This document shows positions 41,070 through 49,676 of a stretch of 64,000 nt of DNA, one piece after another. Where the stretch lies: the NCBI GenBank assembly GCA_965217195.1, contig CBDCHL010000004.1:558001-622000 (forward strand). The letters are read 5' to 3'. How positions within the stretch are numbered: the stretch's first letter is position 1; every line of letters starts with the position of its first letter. This stretch comes from UBA6623 sp965217195. GTDB taxonomy: Bacteria > Acidobacteriota > Terriglobia > Bryobacterales > UBA6623. Below the pieces are notes generated by a model that did not search any database, was not told where the DNA came from, and saw nothing but the letters and a program-made list of their open reading frames with translations. A program made the translations under genes and the position numbers.

Positions 41070-42812
41070 ATGAAACCCCGCCTCCTCGGACTCACCTTTA
41101 TAGGACTGACCCTGTTGCTTCTGCCTGCTTCTCGGGCCCCAGCGGACCGGGGTCTCGAAAATAGCTTCGGCGGCTCCCAAGAGGGGATTCCAAAGCCGCT
41201 TGGACCCGCCCTAATTTCAGCAATCCAGCAAAACGCCTCGAAGCACTACGACCTCGTCGACGCCGGTTCCACCTATTTGGCGCCCAACCGGCGGGGCGGA
41301 ATGTTGACGCAGTTCAACGCCGACGGCCTCGTCGTACGCCACGAATCTCTCGTGGATACAGAGCAACCGGGCTGGGAACTTCAGCTTCGCTTGCAGCGCT
41401 ACGGATATGACGGCGGCATGCAGGCTGTCTTGGAGACGGAAAGCGACGCTTCGGGCAATCGTTTTGAATACCGGCACCGCAACGACGAGGCCGACGCCGA
41501 CGCCACCCTGATCGAGTGGTATCTGAACGGTCCGCTCGGCTTGGAGCAGGGCTTCGACTTGCCGGCGCCGCCGCCGCGGCCGGTGACGGGCCCCGCAAAC
41601 GCGAAGCTGCGCTTTGAGCTGAAAACGAACAACCTAATGCCTCTGCTCGGCGACCACAGCCGAAGTGTCCGACTCGCCGATGCACGCGGCAACCCGGTGC
41701 TCGAATACGGCGCGCTCTACGCTTACGACAGCCGTGGACAGGAACTGCCGTCACGGCTCTTGGTGGAAAGCACCGTGATCGTCATTGAAGTCGATGACCG
41801 CGCGGCGGTCTATCCGATCACGGTCGATCCATTGCTGACGACCGAGACGAAATTGACGGCGAGCGACGCCGCCGCCCTAGATCAGCTTGGGTATTCGGTG
41901 GCGATCAGCAAAAACGGCCAGGTCGTGGTGGCCAGCGCTATCTTCGACGACGATTTGGGCAACAACTCCGGTTCCGCCTATGTGTTCCGCCGGAATGCGG
42001 CGGGAATGATTCTCGAAGGTAAACTCACCGCGAGCGACGGGTTGGCGGAAGATCGTTTTGGGGCCGCAGTCGCGGTGAGTGGACAGGGCAATGCCGTGGC
42101 GGTCGGCGCATCCTTGGGAGATGCCGGCCTGGTGGCCGACACGGGTGCGGTATACGTTTACGAACGAAACGCCGCCGGCGTGATCACGGAAACGAAGCTG
42201 ACGGCGAGTGATGCCGCGGCTATTGACAACTTCGGCACAGCGCTGGCGATGAGCAATGGAACCTTGGTCGTGGGGGCGTTCGGCAACGACGATGCGGGAA
42301 TCGTTTCCGGTTCGGCTTATTTATTTCGCCGGAACGCCGCCGGAGTCTTCGTCGAGCGTAAGCTCACGGCAAGTGACGCCGCCCTCGGCGATTTCTTTGG
42401 AGAGTCGGTGGCGATTGACGGTACCACGGTGGTGGTCGGCGCCGACATGGACGATGCTGTCGGGCTCGACGAGGGCTCGGTTTACGTCTATCAGCCTGAC
42501 GGGGCAGGCGGCTTCGTCGAAACGAAAGTTACGGCAAGCGACGCCGCCATGTTTGATCAGTTTGGACATTCCGTCGCCATCAGCGGCACTGTGATCGTGG
42601 TCGGGGCTCCGTTCAAAGACGACGGGGGTACTTCGAGCGGCGCGGCGTATGTTTACGAGCCGGACGGCGCGGGCAACTTGACGGAGCAAACACTGACGGC
42701 GAGTGACGCGGTAGCGTTTGGGCAGTTAGGCTTCTCGGTGGCGATCAGCGGGACCACCGCTGTGGTGGGGGCTCCGGGCAACGCCGGCGCGGTCTATGTG
42801 TATACGCCGTAG
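41070..42812 (+). CDS. Secreted FG-GAP/integrin-alpha-type repeat protein
   Basis: 580 residues from the ATG at 41070 (a second ATG at 41058 is possible), with a signal peptide ending PASRAPA. Residues 20-250 form a beta-rich domain (EYRHRNDEADADATLIEWYL, YPITVDPLL). From about residue 255, six repeats of ~55 residues follow, each starting KLTASDAAA and containing FG/LGxxVAIS, VVVGA and GSAYVFRR. Acidic DDD loops near IFDDDLGN resemble the Ca2+ sites of FG-GAP blades. Six short blades suggest a propeller used for adhesion or surface display. It follows the PQQ propeller gene on the same strand after ~170 bases. Confidence 0.8.
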   Translation: MKPRLLGLTFIGLTLLLLPASRAPADRGLENSFGGSQEGIPKPLGPALISAIQQNASKHYDLVDAGSTYLAPNRRGGMLTQFNADGLVVRHESLVDTEQPGWELQLRLQRYGYDGGMQAVLETESDASGNRFEYRHRNDEADADATLIEWYLNGPLGLEQGFDLPAPPPRPVTGPANAKLRFELKTNNLMPLLGDHSRSVRLADARGNPVLEYGALYAYDSRGQELPSRLLVESTVIVIEVDDRAAVYPITVDPLLTTETKLTASDAAALDQLGYSVAISKNGQVVVASAIFDDDLGNNSGSAYVFRRNAAGMILEGKLTASDGLAEDRFGAAVAVSGQGNAVAVGASLGDAGLVADTGAVYVYERNAAGVITETKLTASDAAAIDNFGTALAMSNGTLVVGAFGNDDAGIVSGSAYLFRRNAAGVFVERKLTASDAALGDFFGESVAIDGTTVVVGADMDDAVGLDEGSVYVYQPDGAGGFVETKVTASDAAMFDQFGHSVAISGTVIVVGAPFKDDGGTSSGAAYVYEPDGAGNLTEQTLTASDAVAFGQLGFSVAISGTTAVVGAPGNAGAVYVYTP

Positions 42813-42874
42813 CAGGCGGGGCTCTGAATAGCCCTGATTGCCCATCCGGTGCGGGAAACTAGAATCTTCCCTCC

Positions 42875-43303
42875 GTGAGTCCCCTAGTCCAAATCGGTGA
42901 GTTCAACTTCCGCTTCGAGTGCATCCCCGAATGCACGAATTGCTGCACTCATTCCGGGGACGTTTTTCTGACGGACGAGGATGTCGAGCGTATCGCGCTG
43001 CACCTCGATCTGAGTCAGTCGGAATTTTACGATCGTCACTGCGAGGAACGAGACGGCAAGACCCGCATCGCGGATCCGAGTAAGGGGGCGTGCCGTTTTG
43101 TGACGGCGACAGGGTGCTCGATTCACGACGTCAAGCCTTTGCAGTGCCGGACTTTTCCGTATTGGCCAGAGCACGTCGGTTCGAAACGGTCGTGGAAGAA
43201 TCTGCGGCAGTTTTGTCCCGGTATCGGTGTCGGGGTTATCGTTCCGGTCAAGGAGATTCGCTCGCAAGCGCAGGCCACGCGGGACGCTTTTGCCGAACCG
43301 TGA
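42875..43303 (+). CDS. YkgJ-family cysteine cluster protein
   Basis: 142 residues from a GTG at 42875, preceded by a tagaat box. The protein has the clustered cysteines of the YkgJ/CxxCxxCC (UPF0153) family: CIPECTNCC near residue 16, CRFVTATGCSIHDVKPLQC in the middle and FCPGIG near residue 113. These residues are thought to bind zinc or an iron-sulfur cluster, but the biochemical role is unknown. It is followed by a family C repeat and the convergent sugar-binding protein gene. Confidence 0.85.
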   Translation: MSPLVQIGEFNFRFECIPECTNCCTHSGDVFLTDEDVERIALHLDLSQSEFYDRHCEERDGKTRIADPSKGACRFVTATGCSIHDVKPLQCRTFPYWPEHVGSKRSWKNLRQFCPGIGVGVIVPVKEIRSQAQATRDAFAEP

Positions 43304-43337
43304 CCGCATTTCCTGACCGAGACGCCAATACAGACCA

Positions 43338-43395
43338 CCGGCCGCGGACAAGGCCGCAGGTCTCTGCGAGCCCGGCGCTACGCGCCCGGGGCGCG
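43338..43395 (+). repeat. Intergenic repeat, family C copy 2
   Basis: ggccgcgg and ggccgcagg form a short stem around 43341-43357, then aggtctctgcgagc and gctacgcgc follow in the same order as at 22484-22545. It occupies the gap between the YkgJ gene and the sugar-binding protein gene. Confidence 0.45.
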
Positions 43396-43422
43396 GCAAG
43401 GCTGGAGCCTGACGCCACACCC

Positions 43423-44424
43423 TCACCGTGCCCAATAGTCGTCGGGTTGGTCCATGACAACGTACTCGTCGACGTTGTCGGGCGTGATGAAGTCCAGACG
43501 GATCGGCTGCTGTTTGGGTACGTTTTCCCCCTGGAAAATCTTGATGAGGGATTCGACGCTCCGCACGGCGTGGATGCGGGGCGGGTGCTGAATCGAGAAT
43601 TTCCCGACGCCCGCCTTGATCAGCTTCAGCCCGCCGTTGTAGCCGTCGGTCCAGGTGAGAAACGGTTTGCCGGCCCGCAGACTCTCGTCGGAGATCCCCG
43701 CCGCCCGCAACGCCTGCACGCCTCCAACGGCCATCTCCCCGCCGTCGAAATGAATACCCAGCAGGTCGGGATTGGCCGTGAGGACATTTTCGGTGACTCG
43801 CTGTCCGCCGGCGCGCGACCAATCGCCGGCCTGCCGCACGGCTTCGATTTCCGGATGCCGCGCCAGCACTTCGTCATAGCCCTCGTTTCTCTCGACCGCC
43901 GGACCGGCGCCGGGCAGCCCTTCGATAATGGCGATCTTGCCGCTACCGCCGACTAGCTCGATCAGCTTTTCAAGCGCCGTCGAGGCCAGCCAAGTGTGGT
44001 CGGTCGAAATGAAAGTCGTGAACTTGTCGGTCGCAACTTTACGGTCGACGATCACGGTGGGGATTCCGGCCTGCTCGCATTCTGCAATGGCGGTGTTGGC
44101 GACGTGCGTATTGACGGCGCCGATGATCAGTCCGTCGACGCCTTTCGTGAGAAGGTCTTCGAGATCGGCGACCTGCTTCGCCGGAGAGTCATTGGCATCG
44201 GTGATGAGCAAATCGACGTTGTCGTAGCCGGCGATGGTGTTCTCGATCGACTCGCGCAGAGCCGTGCGCCATGTGTTCGACTCCGAAGCATTACTGAAAC
44301 CGATCACCCAGCGCCGAGCCGCGAAGTTTTCGGGCGTCCTGGGAGTCGTGTTGCGTTCGGAGGAAGAGCAAGCGCCCAGAAGCAGAACGAGGAGAATGGC
44401 GGCCGAGAGGGTTCTCGTGGTCAC
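43423..44424 (-). CDS. Sugar ABC transporter substrate-binding lipoprotein (RbsB-like)
   Basis: 333 residues. The signal peptide ends in the lipobox LLLGAC, so the mature protein is lipid-anchored. The periplasmic-binding fold of the LacI/RbsB type is clear: WVIGFSNASESNTWRTALRE, VDGLIIGAVNTHVANTAIAE, GIPTVIVDRKV, FISTDHTWLAS, GKIAIIEGLPGAGPAVERN and LLGIHFDGGEMAVGGVQAL. It delivers a pentose, hexose or similar ligand to the permease encoded just upstream on this strand. The ligand is not identifiable. A family B repeat lies between it and the permease gene. Confidence 0.9.
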   Translation of the reverse strand: MTTRTLSAAILLVLLLGACSSSERNTTPRTPENFAARRWVIGFSNASESNTWRTALRESIENTIAGYDNVDLLITDANDSPAKQVADLEDLLTKGVDGLIIGAVNTHVANTAIAECEQAGIPTVIVDRKVATDKFTTFISTDHTWLASTALEKLIELVGGSGKIAIIEGLPGAGPAVERNEGYDEVLARHPEIEAVRQAGDWSRAGGQRVTENVLTANPDLLGIHFDGGEMAVGGVQALRAAGISDESLRAGKPFLTWTDGYNGGLKLIKAGVGKFSIQHPPRIHAVRSVESLIKIFQGENVPKQQPIRLDFITPDNVDEYVVMDQPDDYWAR

Positions 44425-44545
44425 GGTAAGACAACGATTGTCTCACGCTCGAACGTATTCACGAGTCCCGCCGCCTCCACTGACGAGCCGGAGGGCGGTT
44501 TGCTTCCGAACGCGGTTTGCGGCGTGTGAGAGGGACGATAGGACA

Positions 44546-44595
44546 TGTCGCCAAAAATGGCGACACGGCACGCCGAAAGCGTGCGCCACGTCGGG
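44546..44595 (+). repeat. Double-hairpin intergenic repeat, family B copy 2
   Basis: tgtcgcca-AAAA-tggcgaca (44546-44565) followed by gcacgc-CGAAA-gcgtgc and gccacgtcg. The order and size of the hairpins match the copy at 22564-22614 while the first stem has two compensated base-pair changes. It lies between the permease and the binding-protein genes on a transcript running the other way. Confidence 0.7.
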
Positions 44596-44646
44596 AGCCT
44601 ACTCCTCGGTCCGGGCGGCTCACGGCTCACGGTTCGCGGCCAACGG

Positions 44647-45615
44647 CTAACGGTCTTTCTTCTTATAGAGCGTAATCGCCACCAGAATAATGATTCCCTT
44701 TGCGAGGCCTTGCATGTAGGGGGAAACGTTGAGCAGATTCAACAAGTTGTTGATCATCGTTATGATCAGCGTGCCAAGCAGGCTGCCCCACATCGTGCCG
44801 ATGCCGCCGAAAAGGCTGGTGCCGCCGATGACGACGGCGGCGATGGCGTCGAGTTCGAGGCCACGCCCGGCCCAGGGATCGCCGACGGTGACGCGCGCGC
44901 TGAAGATGATGCCGCCCAGCCCGGCCAGCAATCCGCTGAGCGAATAGGTGATCAGCTTCACACGCCGGATGGAGATGCCCGACAGCCGCGCGGCCTCCTC
45001 GTTTCCGCCCACGGCATACACCTCGCGGCCGTAAGGCGTGTAGCGCAGCGCGAACGCACCGATCGCGAAGACCGCCAGCATGATCAGAACCGGCACGGGA
45101 ACCGGTCCGATGAAGCCTGCGCCGATCCAGGCATAAGCTCCCGCGATCCCCCCTATAGGCCGCCCGCCCGAAACCGTCAGCGCCGCGCCGCCCGCGATGG
45201 CCATCATCGCGAGAGTCACGATGAAAGGCGCGGTATCCCGCCAAACGATCATCAAGGCATTGAAAGCGCCAATGGCGGCGCCGAGTGCCAGCGTCGCGAA
45301 GAGAACGACAGGCAGCGGCGCTCCGCCGCCATCGGCAAACAGCAGAGCGGCGACAACGCTCGTCAGACTCAGCACCATGCCGACAGAGAGATCGATGCCC
45401 GCGGTCAGAATCACAAACGTCACTCCGACCGCGACGACACCGAGCATGGAACTTTGCCGCAAAACGTTCGTGATGTTGCGACCGGTAAGAAAGGTGGGCG
45501 CAAGAAAGCTCCCCACCAACACGATCAATAGAAAAGCAACGATCGCGCCGGCGCCGGGTCCGAGGCGCTGGAGAGTCCGCGTCGCGGCGGAGACGATTCC
45601 GGATTGGGATGCCAT
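44647..45615 (-). CDS. Ribose-type ABC transporter permease (RbsC-like)
   Basis: 322 residues from the ATG at 45615, with eight or more hydrophobic helices. FLTGRNITNVLRQSSMLGVVAVG, TFVILTAGIDLSVGMVLSL and the cytoplasmic EAA-like loop GGNEEAARLSGISIRRVK are diagnostic of the BPD_transp_2 sugar permeases; GGTSLFGGIGTMWGSLLGTL is the usual C-terminal signature. It forms the membrane channel of a CUT2 importer. A tataat on the minus strand (complement of 45654-45659) may drive it. The ATPase gene is divergent, which is unusual for this system. Confidence 0.92.
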   Translation of the reverse strand: MASQSGIVSAATRTLQRLGPGAGAIVAFLLIVLVGSFLAPTFLTGRNITNVLRQSSMLGVVAVGVTFVILTAGIDLSVGMVLSLTSVVAALLFADGGGAPLPVVLFATLALGAAIGAFNALMIVWRDTAPFIVTLAMMAIAGGAALTVSGGRPIGGIAGAYAWIGAGFIGPVPVPVLIMLAVFAIGAFALRYTPYGREVYAVGGNEEAARLSGISIRRVKLITYSLSGLLAGLGGIIFSARVTVGDPWAGRGLELDAIAAVVIGGTSLFGGIGTMWGSLLGTLIITMINNLLNLLNVSPYMQGLAKGIIILVAITLYKKKDR

Positions 45616-45936
45616 GGAGGAGAAACCGCCGCGGGTAGAGTCGGCTGCGCACAATTATAGACGGTCCCTGGCGGCCGAAATGAGCTACGCTAGCTACGAG
45701 CCTTTTCCCGCACGAGGCGAGCCTGCGTCGAACTGCCCAAGACACCACACGATCGACAAGCGCGAGCCGCGCCGGTCGCGGGGAGTCCCAAGGCACCGCA
45801 CTTTCCAGCCAAGGCCAAGTCGTGCATTTTCCTTTCGCTGTGCGGCGGGCTGGGCACAACCGCCGCCTGACCGATGTTCAGGGTCGCGTCGTCGAGCAGC
45901 TTGTTTCTTGATCTCGTAGCCCTTCAACCGTAGGCC

Positions 45937-47418
45937 GTGACGCTAAGACTCGAAGCCCGCGGCATTGTCAAGACCTTCGGGGGAACCCACGCCCTCGACC
46001 GCGTCGACTTCACAGCCGAAGCCGGCGAAATCCACGCCGTTCTCGGCGAAAACGGGGCCGGTAAGTCGACTCTGATGAAGATCCTGTGTGGCGCGCTCGC
46101 GCCTGATCAGGGGACGATGCGCCTGGATGGGGAGACGGTGTGTTTTTCGAGCCCGCAACACGGACTCGATGCCGGCGTTTCGATTGTTCACCAGCAGTTC
46201 ACCCTGGTCCCGGAGCAGTCCGTCGCCGAAAACATTTTCCTCGGCCGCACGCCGAGCGGACGGTTCGGGATCGTCGACTGGAAAAGGTTGTTTGACGAGG
46301 CGCGTTCACTGCTCGATCGGCTTGATTCCGACCTCGACCCGCGTCGGCCGGTGAAGGAACTCGGCGCCGGCGAGCGCCGGATCATCGAAATCGCGCGGGC
46401 GCTTTCGGTCTCGGCGAAGGTTTTGATTTTGGACGAACCCTCGGCCGTGCTGGGGCCGCGCGAGCTCGTGAAGCTCTTCGATATCCTGCGCAAGCTCAAG
46501 GCCGAAGGCCGCACGATTCTCTACATCTCCCACCGCCTCGAGGAGATTTTCGAGATTGCCGACCGTGTCACGGTGTTGCGCGACGGTCACTCGGTGGGCG
46601 TCTATCCGCTCGACGGGAAAATCGATCGCGCGTTTCTGGTCGGGCGCATGATCGGGCGCGAGTGGAACGAGCAGTTCCCCGAGAAGTCCGACGAGCAAGG
46701 CCCCGAAAGGCTGTCGGTCGAAGGACTGACGCGCCACGGTGTTTTCGAGGACGTCAGCTTCCAATTGCACGCCGGAGAAGTTGTAGGCTTGGCGGGATTG
46801 GTGGGCTCGGGACGCACCGAGGTTTGCAAGTGCATCATCGGAGCACTGGGTTTCGACTCGGGCACGGTCACCGTCGACGGCCGAGCCGCGCGCATTCGCT
46901 CCCCTCGCGAAGCCTTGGCCGCAGGCATCGCCTACTTGTCGGAGGATCGCCACGGCGAGGGCGTGGTCGGCTGCCGCGACGTCGGCGAGAACATCACCCT
47001 GGCGGTCGTGCGGCGGTTCGCACAACGAGGCTTTCTGCGATTAGGCCGCGAGAACGGATTCATCGACGAGATGATGCGGAAAACCGACGTGCGGGCAACC
47101 GGAAGGCGTCAGGTGGTTGCAAGCCTGAGCGGCGGCAACCAGCAGAAAGTGGCGTTGGCGAAATGGCTGAGCACCGGGGCGAAGGTCTTTCTGCTCGACG
47201 AGCCGACGGCGGGAATCGACGTGGGGGCCAAGAGCGAGATCTACAAGCTGATCGGCGAGCTGGCCCAAAGCGGTGCGGCGGTGCTGCTGGTTTCCTCCGA
47301 CATTCCCGAGGTGATCTCGATGAGCTCGCGGGTTCTGGTGATGAGGCGCGGGCGTATTGTGAGCCGGCTGGAAGGCGACGAAGCGACGGAGGCGGCGGTG
47401 TTGACGGCGGCGCTGTGA
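45937..47418 (+). CDS. Sugar ABC transporter ATPase with two ABC domains (RbsA-like)
   Basis: 493 residues from a GTG at 45937. Domain 1 has Walker A GENGAGKST and Walker B LILDEPS, but its signature is LGAGERRIIEIARAL rather than LSxGxxQ, as is common in the first half of this family. Domain 2 has the degenerate Walker A GLVGSGRTE, the intact signature LSGGNQQKVALAKWL and LLDEPTAGID. It powers uptake of a sugar or nucleoside-like compound. It is divergent from the permease and binding-protein genes at 43423-45615 across a 321-base gap with no convincing gene, so expression of the three parts is not from one mRNA. Confidence 0.92.
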   Translation: MTLRLEARGIVKTFGGTHALDRVDFTAEAGEIHAVLGENGAGKSTLMKILCGALAPDQGTMRLDGETVCFSSPQHGLDAGVSIVHQQFTLVPEQSVAENIFLGRTPSGRFGIVDWKRLFDEARSLLDRLDSDLDPRRPVKELGAGERRIIEIARALSVSAKVLILDEPSAVLGPRELVKLFDILRKLKAEGRTILYISHRLEEIFEIADRVTVLRDGHSVGVYPLDGKIDRAFLVGRMIGREWNEQFPEKSDEQGPERLSVEGLTRHGVFEDVSFQLHAGEVVGLAGLVGSGRTEVCKCIIGALGFDSGTVTVDGRAARIRSPREALAAGIAYLSEDRHGEGVVGCRDVGENITLAVVRRFAQRGFLRLGRENGFIDEMMRKTDVRATGRRQVVASLSGGNQQKVALAKWLSTGAKVFLLDEPTAGIDVGAKSEIYKLIGELAQSGAAVLLVSSDIPEVISMSSRVLVMRRGRIVSRLEGDEATEAAVLTAAL

Positions 47419-47567
47419 GGACACCCCGGCGTGAGCCGTTACCGGGCCCGACTCGTCGCAGGGTCACCTCTCTCACCCAGCTCACCACACGGCTGATAAC
47501 GCGACGCTAGAATGTTGTATTCTCTCTGCGGACACACACGCGCCCCTTTTCGTTGCTTCGAGCCTTC

Positions 47568-49652
47568 ATGTCCGATTCCGACAGCTCGACCCGCGTTCGC
47601 TGCGGCATTGATACCGGCGGCACGTTCACCGATCTGGTGGGGCTCGACGAAGAGCGCGGCGAGTTGGTGGTCGCGAAATGGCCTTCCACGCCGGCGCACC
47701 CTGAAGAGGCGCTCGCCGGGGTGATCGGCGAGTCGAACCTAGCTCCCGACGCTTTCTCTTCGCTGATCCTGGGAACGACGGTCGCCACCAATGCGATGCT
47801 GCAGCGCGCTGGTGCAAGGGTGCTGTTCGTCACGACCAAAGGGTTTCGCGACGTCCCTTTTATCCAGCGCCTCAACCGCAAGTATCACTACTCGCTCAAG
47901 TGGACCAAACCGAAACCGCTGGTCGAGCGGGCGGACTGCTTGGAACTCGACGAACGGGTCAACTACCAGGGCCGCGTCCTGACGCCGTTGAGCGACGACA
48001 AGCTCGACGGCCTAGCCGACGCGATCAGCGAGCGAGTCGATAGCTCCGGATCGGGCGCGGGCTCCGGCGACACCGTTATCGCGGTGTGCCTGCTGTTTTC
48101 GCACCTCAACCCCGAGCACGAAAATCGTGTTCAGCAGCATCTCGCGGCGCGTTTCCCCGACGTTCCCGTTTCGCTGTCGCACCGCGTGGCCCCGATTTGG
48201 CGCGAATACGAACGCGGCAGCACGACCATTGCCGATGCCTACGTCAAGCCGGTACTGCAGCGTTACGTCAGCGGCGTTCGCGAAAGCCTCGGGCGTTTGA
48301 ACATAAGCTGCCCGTGGGCAGTGATGAAATCGAACGGCGGTCACGCGGCCCCCGAGATCGCGGAAGAAGAGCCCGTCAACATAGTCTTATCGGGCCTGAG
48401 CGGCGGCATCATCGGCGGACGTTATTTCGGCGAGCTGGCCGGGCGCAAGGATCTCGTCACGCTCGACATGGGCGGAACCAGTTGCGACGTCGGCGTGGTG
48501 CGCAACGGGGCGATCTCCTACAACACCGACTACCAGATCGAGTGGGGCATCCCGATCGCCGCGCCCTTTGTCGACTTGACGACGATCGGCGCCGGCGGCG
48601 GCAGCATCGCTTGGATCGACAAGGGGGGGTTCTTACGCGTGGGGCCGCAAAGCGCCGGGGCGGACCCGGGCCCGGTTTGCTATGACCGCGGCGGCGAGGA
48701 GGTCACCGTGACCGACGCCAACCTCATACTCGGCCGACTCAACCCCGACTACTTCCTCGCCGGCAGGATGCGGCTCAACCGCGAAAAGGCTGAAAAGCAA
48801 CTCGCCGACCTAGGCGGCCGCCTCGGCATGGACGCGCCCGAAACCGCTCAAGCCGTCATCGAGTTGGCCAACGAGAACATGGCCAATGCCATCCGGGTCG
48901 TTTCGATCGACCGCGGACTCGATGCGCGGGACTTCACGTTGGTTGCCTTCGGCGGTGCGGGTCCGATGCACGCCGGGGGCATTGTCGAGCGGGTCGGCAT
49001 GGATCGGATCGTAGTCCCGCTCTATCCCGGCCTCTGTTCGGCCTTCGGCGCCCTAATCGCCGACTACCAAGTCGACAAGGTTTGGAGCCAATACTTTCGT
49101 TCCGACAATGTCGATTGGCGGGCCGTTCGGGATGAATTCGCACGATTGGTCGACACCGCGCTTGATGAGCTCCGCACCGAAGGGTTTTCCGGCGAGCCCG
49201 AGGTCGAAAGAACGATCAGCATGCGCTATGCCGGGCAAAATTACGAGCATGACGTCAAGGTCGAAGACGGTGAGATCGACGAAGCGCGTCTTGGGCGCGC
49301 GCTCGACGAATTTCATCGCGTCCACGAGCATTTCTACGGCTACTCGATAGGCCACGAGGTGATCGAGCTAATCCGCTTCAACGTCAAGGTGATCGGCCGC
49401 ATCCCGAAGCCGCGACTCAAGCCGTTGACCGTCGAAGGCCGCGCCGAGCCACTCGAATCGCGGCCGGTCTATTTCAAGGATCGTGGTTTCATCGATTGTC
49501 CCGTCTACCGGCGAGAGGACTTGCCCGGCGGTTTCGAGACTACCGGCCCGGCCCTGATCGAGGAAGAGGATTCGATGATCCTGGCGCACCCCGAGCACCG
49601 CATCCGAGTGGATAAATACGGCGTGATCACTATGGACGTCGGCGGTGAATAG
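47568..49652 (+). CDS. hyuA: Hydantoinase/oxoprolinase subunit A
   Basis: 694 residues from the ATG at 47568. CGIDTGGTFTDLVG opens the N-terminal actin-like ATPase domain, LDMGGTSCDVGVV the second phosphate-binding motif, and TIGAGGGSIAWID and AGADPGPVCY the hydantoinase A core; the C-terminal domain follows. The group hydrolyses or carboxylates cyclic amides and ketones with ATP (N-methylhydantoinase, 5-oxoprolinase, acetone carboxylase beta-type). The substrate is not fixed by the sequence. The B subunit gene follows 24 bases later. Confidence 0.92.
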   Translation: MSDSDSSTRVRCGIDTGGTFTDLVGLDEERGELVVAKWPSTPAHPEEALAGVIGESNLAPDAFSSLILGTTVATNAMLQRAGARVLFVTTKGFRDVPFIQRLNRKYHYSLKWTKPKPLVERADCLELDERVNYQGRVLTPLSDDKLDGLADAISERVDSSGSGAGSGDTVIAVCLLFSHLNPEHENRVQQHLAARFPDVPVSLSHRVAPIWREYERGSTTIADAYVKPVLQRYVSGVRESLGRLNISCPWAVMKSNGGHAAPEIAEEEPVNIVLSGLSGGIIGGRYFGELAGRKDLVTLDMGGTSCDVGVVRNGAISYNTDYQIEWGIPIAAPFVDLTTIGAGGGSIAWIDKGGFLRVGPQSAGADPGPVCYDRGGEEVTVTDANLILGRLNPDYFLAGRMRLNREKAEKQLADLGGRLGMDAPETAQAVIELANENMANAIRVVSIDRGLDARDFTLVAFGGAGPMHAGGIVERVGMDRIVVPLYPGLCSAFGALIADYQVDKVWSQYFRSDNVDWRAVRDEFARLVDTALDELRTEGFSGEPEVERTISMRYAGQNYEHDVKVEDGEIDEARLGRALDEFHRVHEHFYGYSIGHEVIELIRFNVKVIGRIPKPRLKPLTVEGRAEPLESRPVYFKDRGFIDCPVYRREDLPGGFETTGPALIEEEDSMILAHPEHRIRVDKYGVITMDVGGE

Positions 49653-49676
49653 TGAGCCGTGAACCGAGGGAAAAGC

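Noticed and set aside
45694..45927. 77-codon minus-strand frame (MKGYEIKKQAARRR) in the divergent rbs gap
   Set aside because: The start looks protein-like for ten residues, but the rest is Arg/Gly-rich and there is no ribosome site; more likely promoter DNA.
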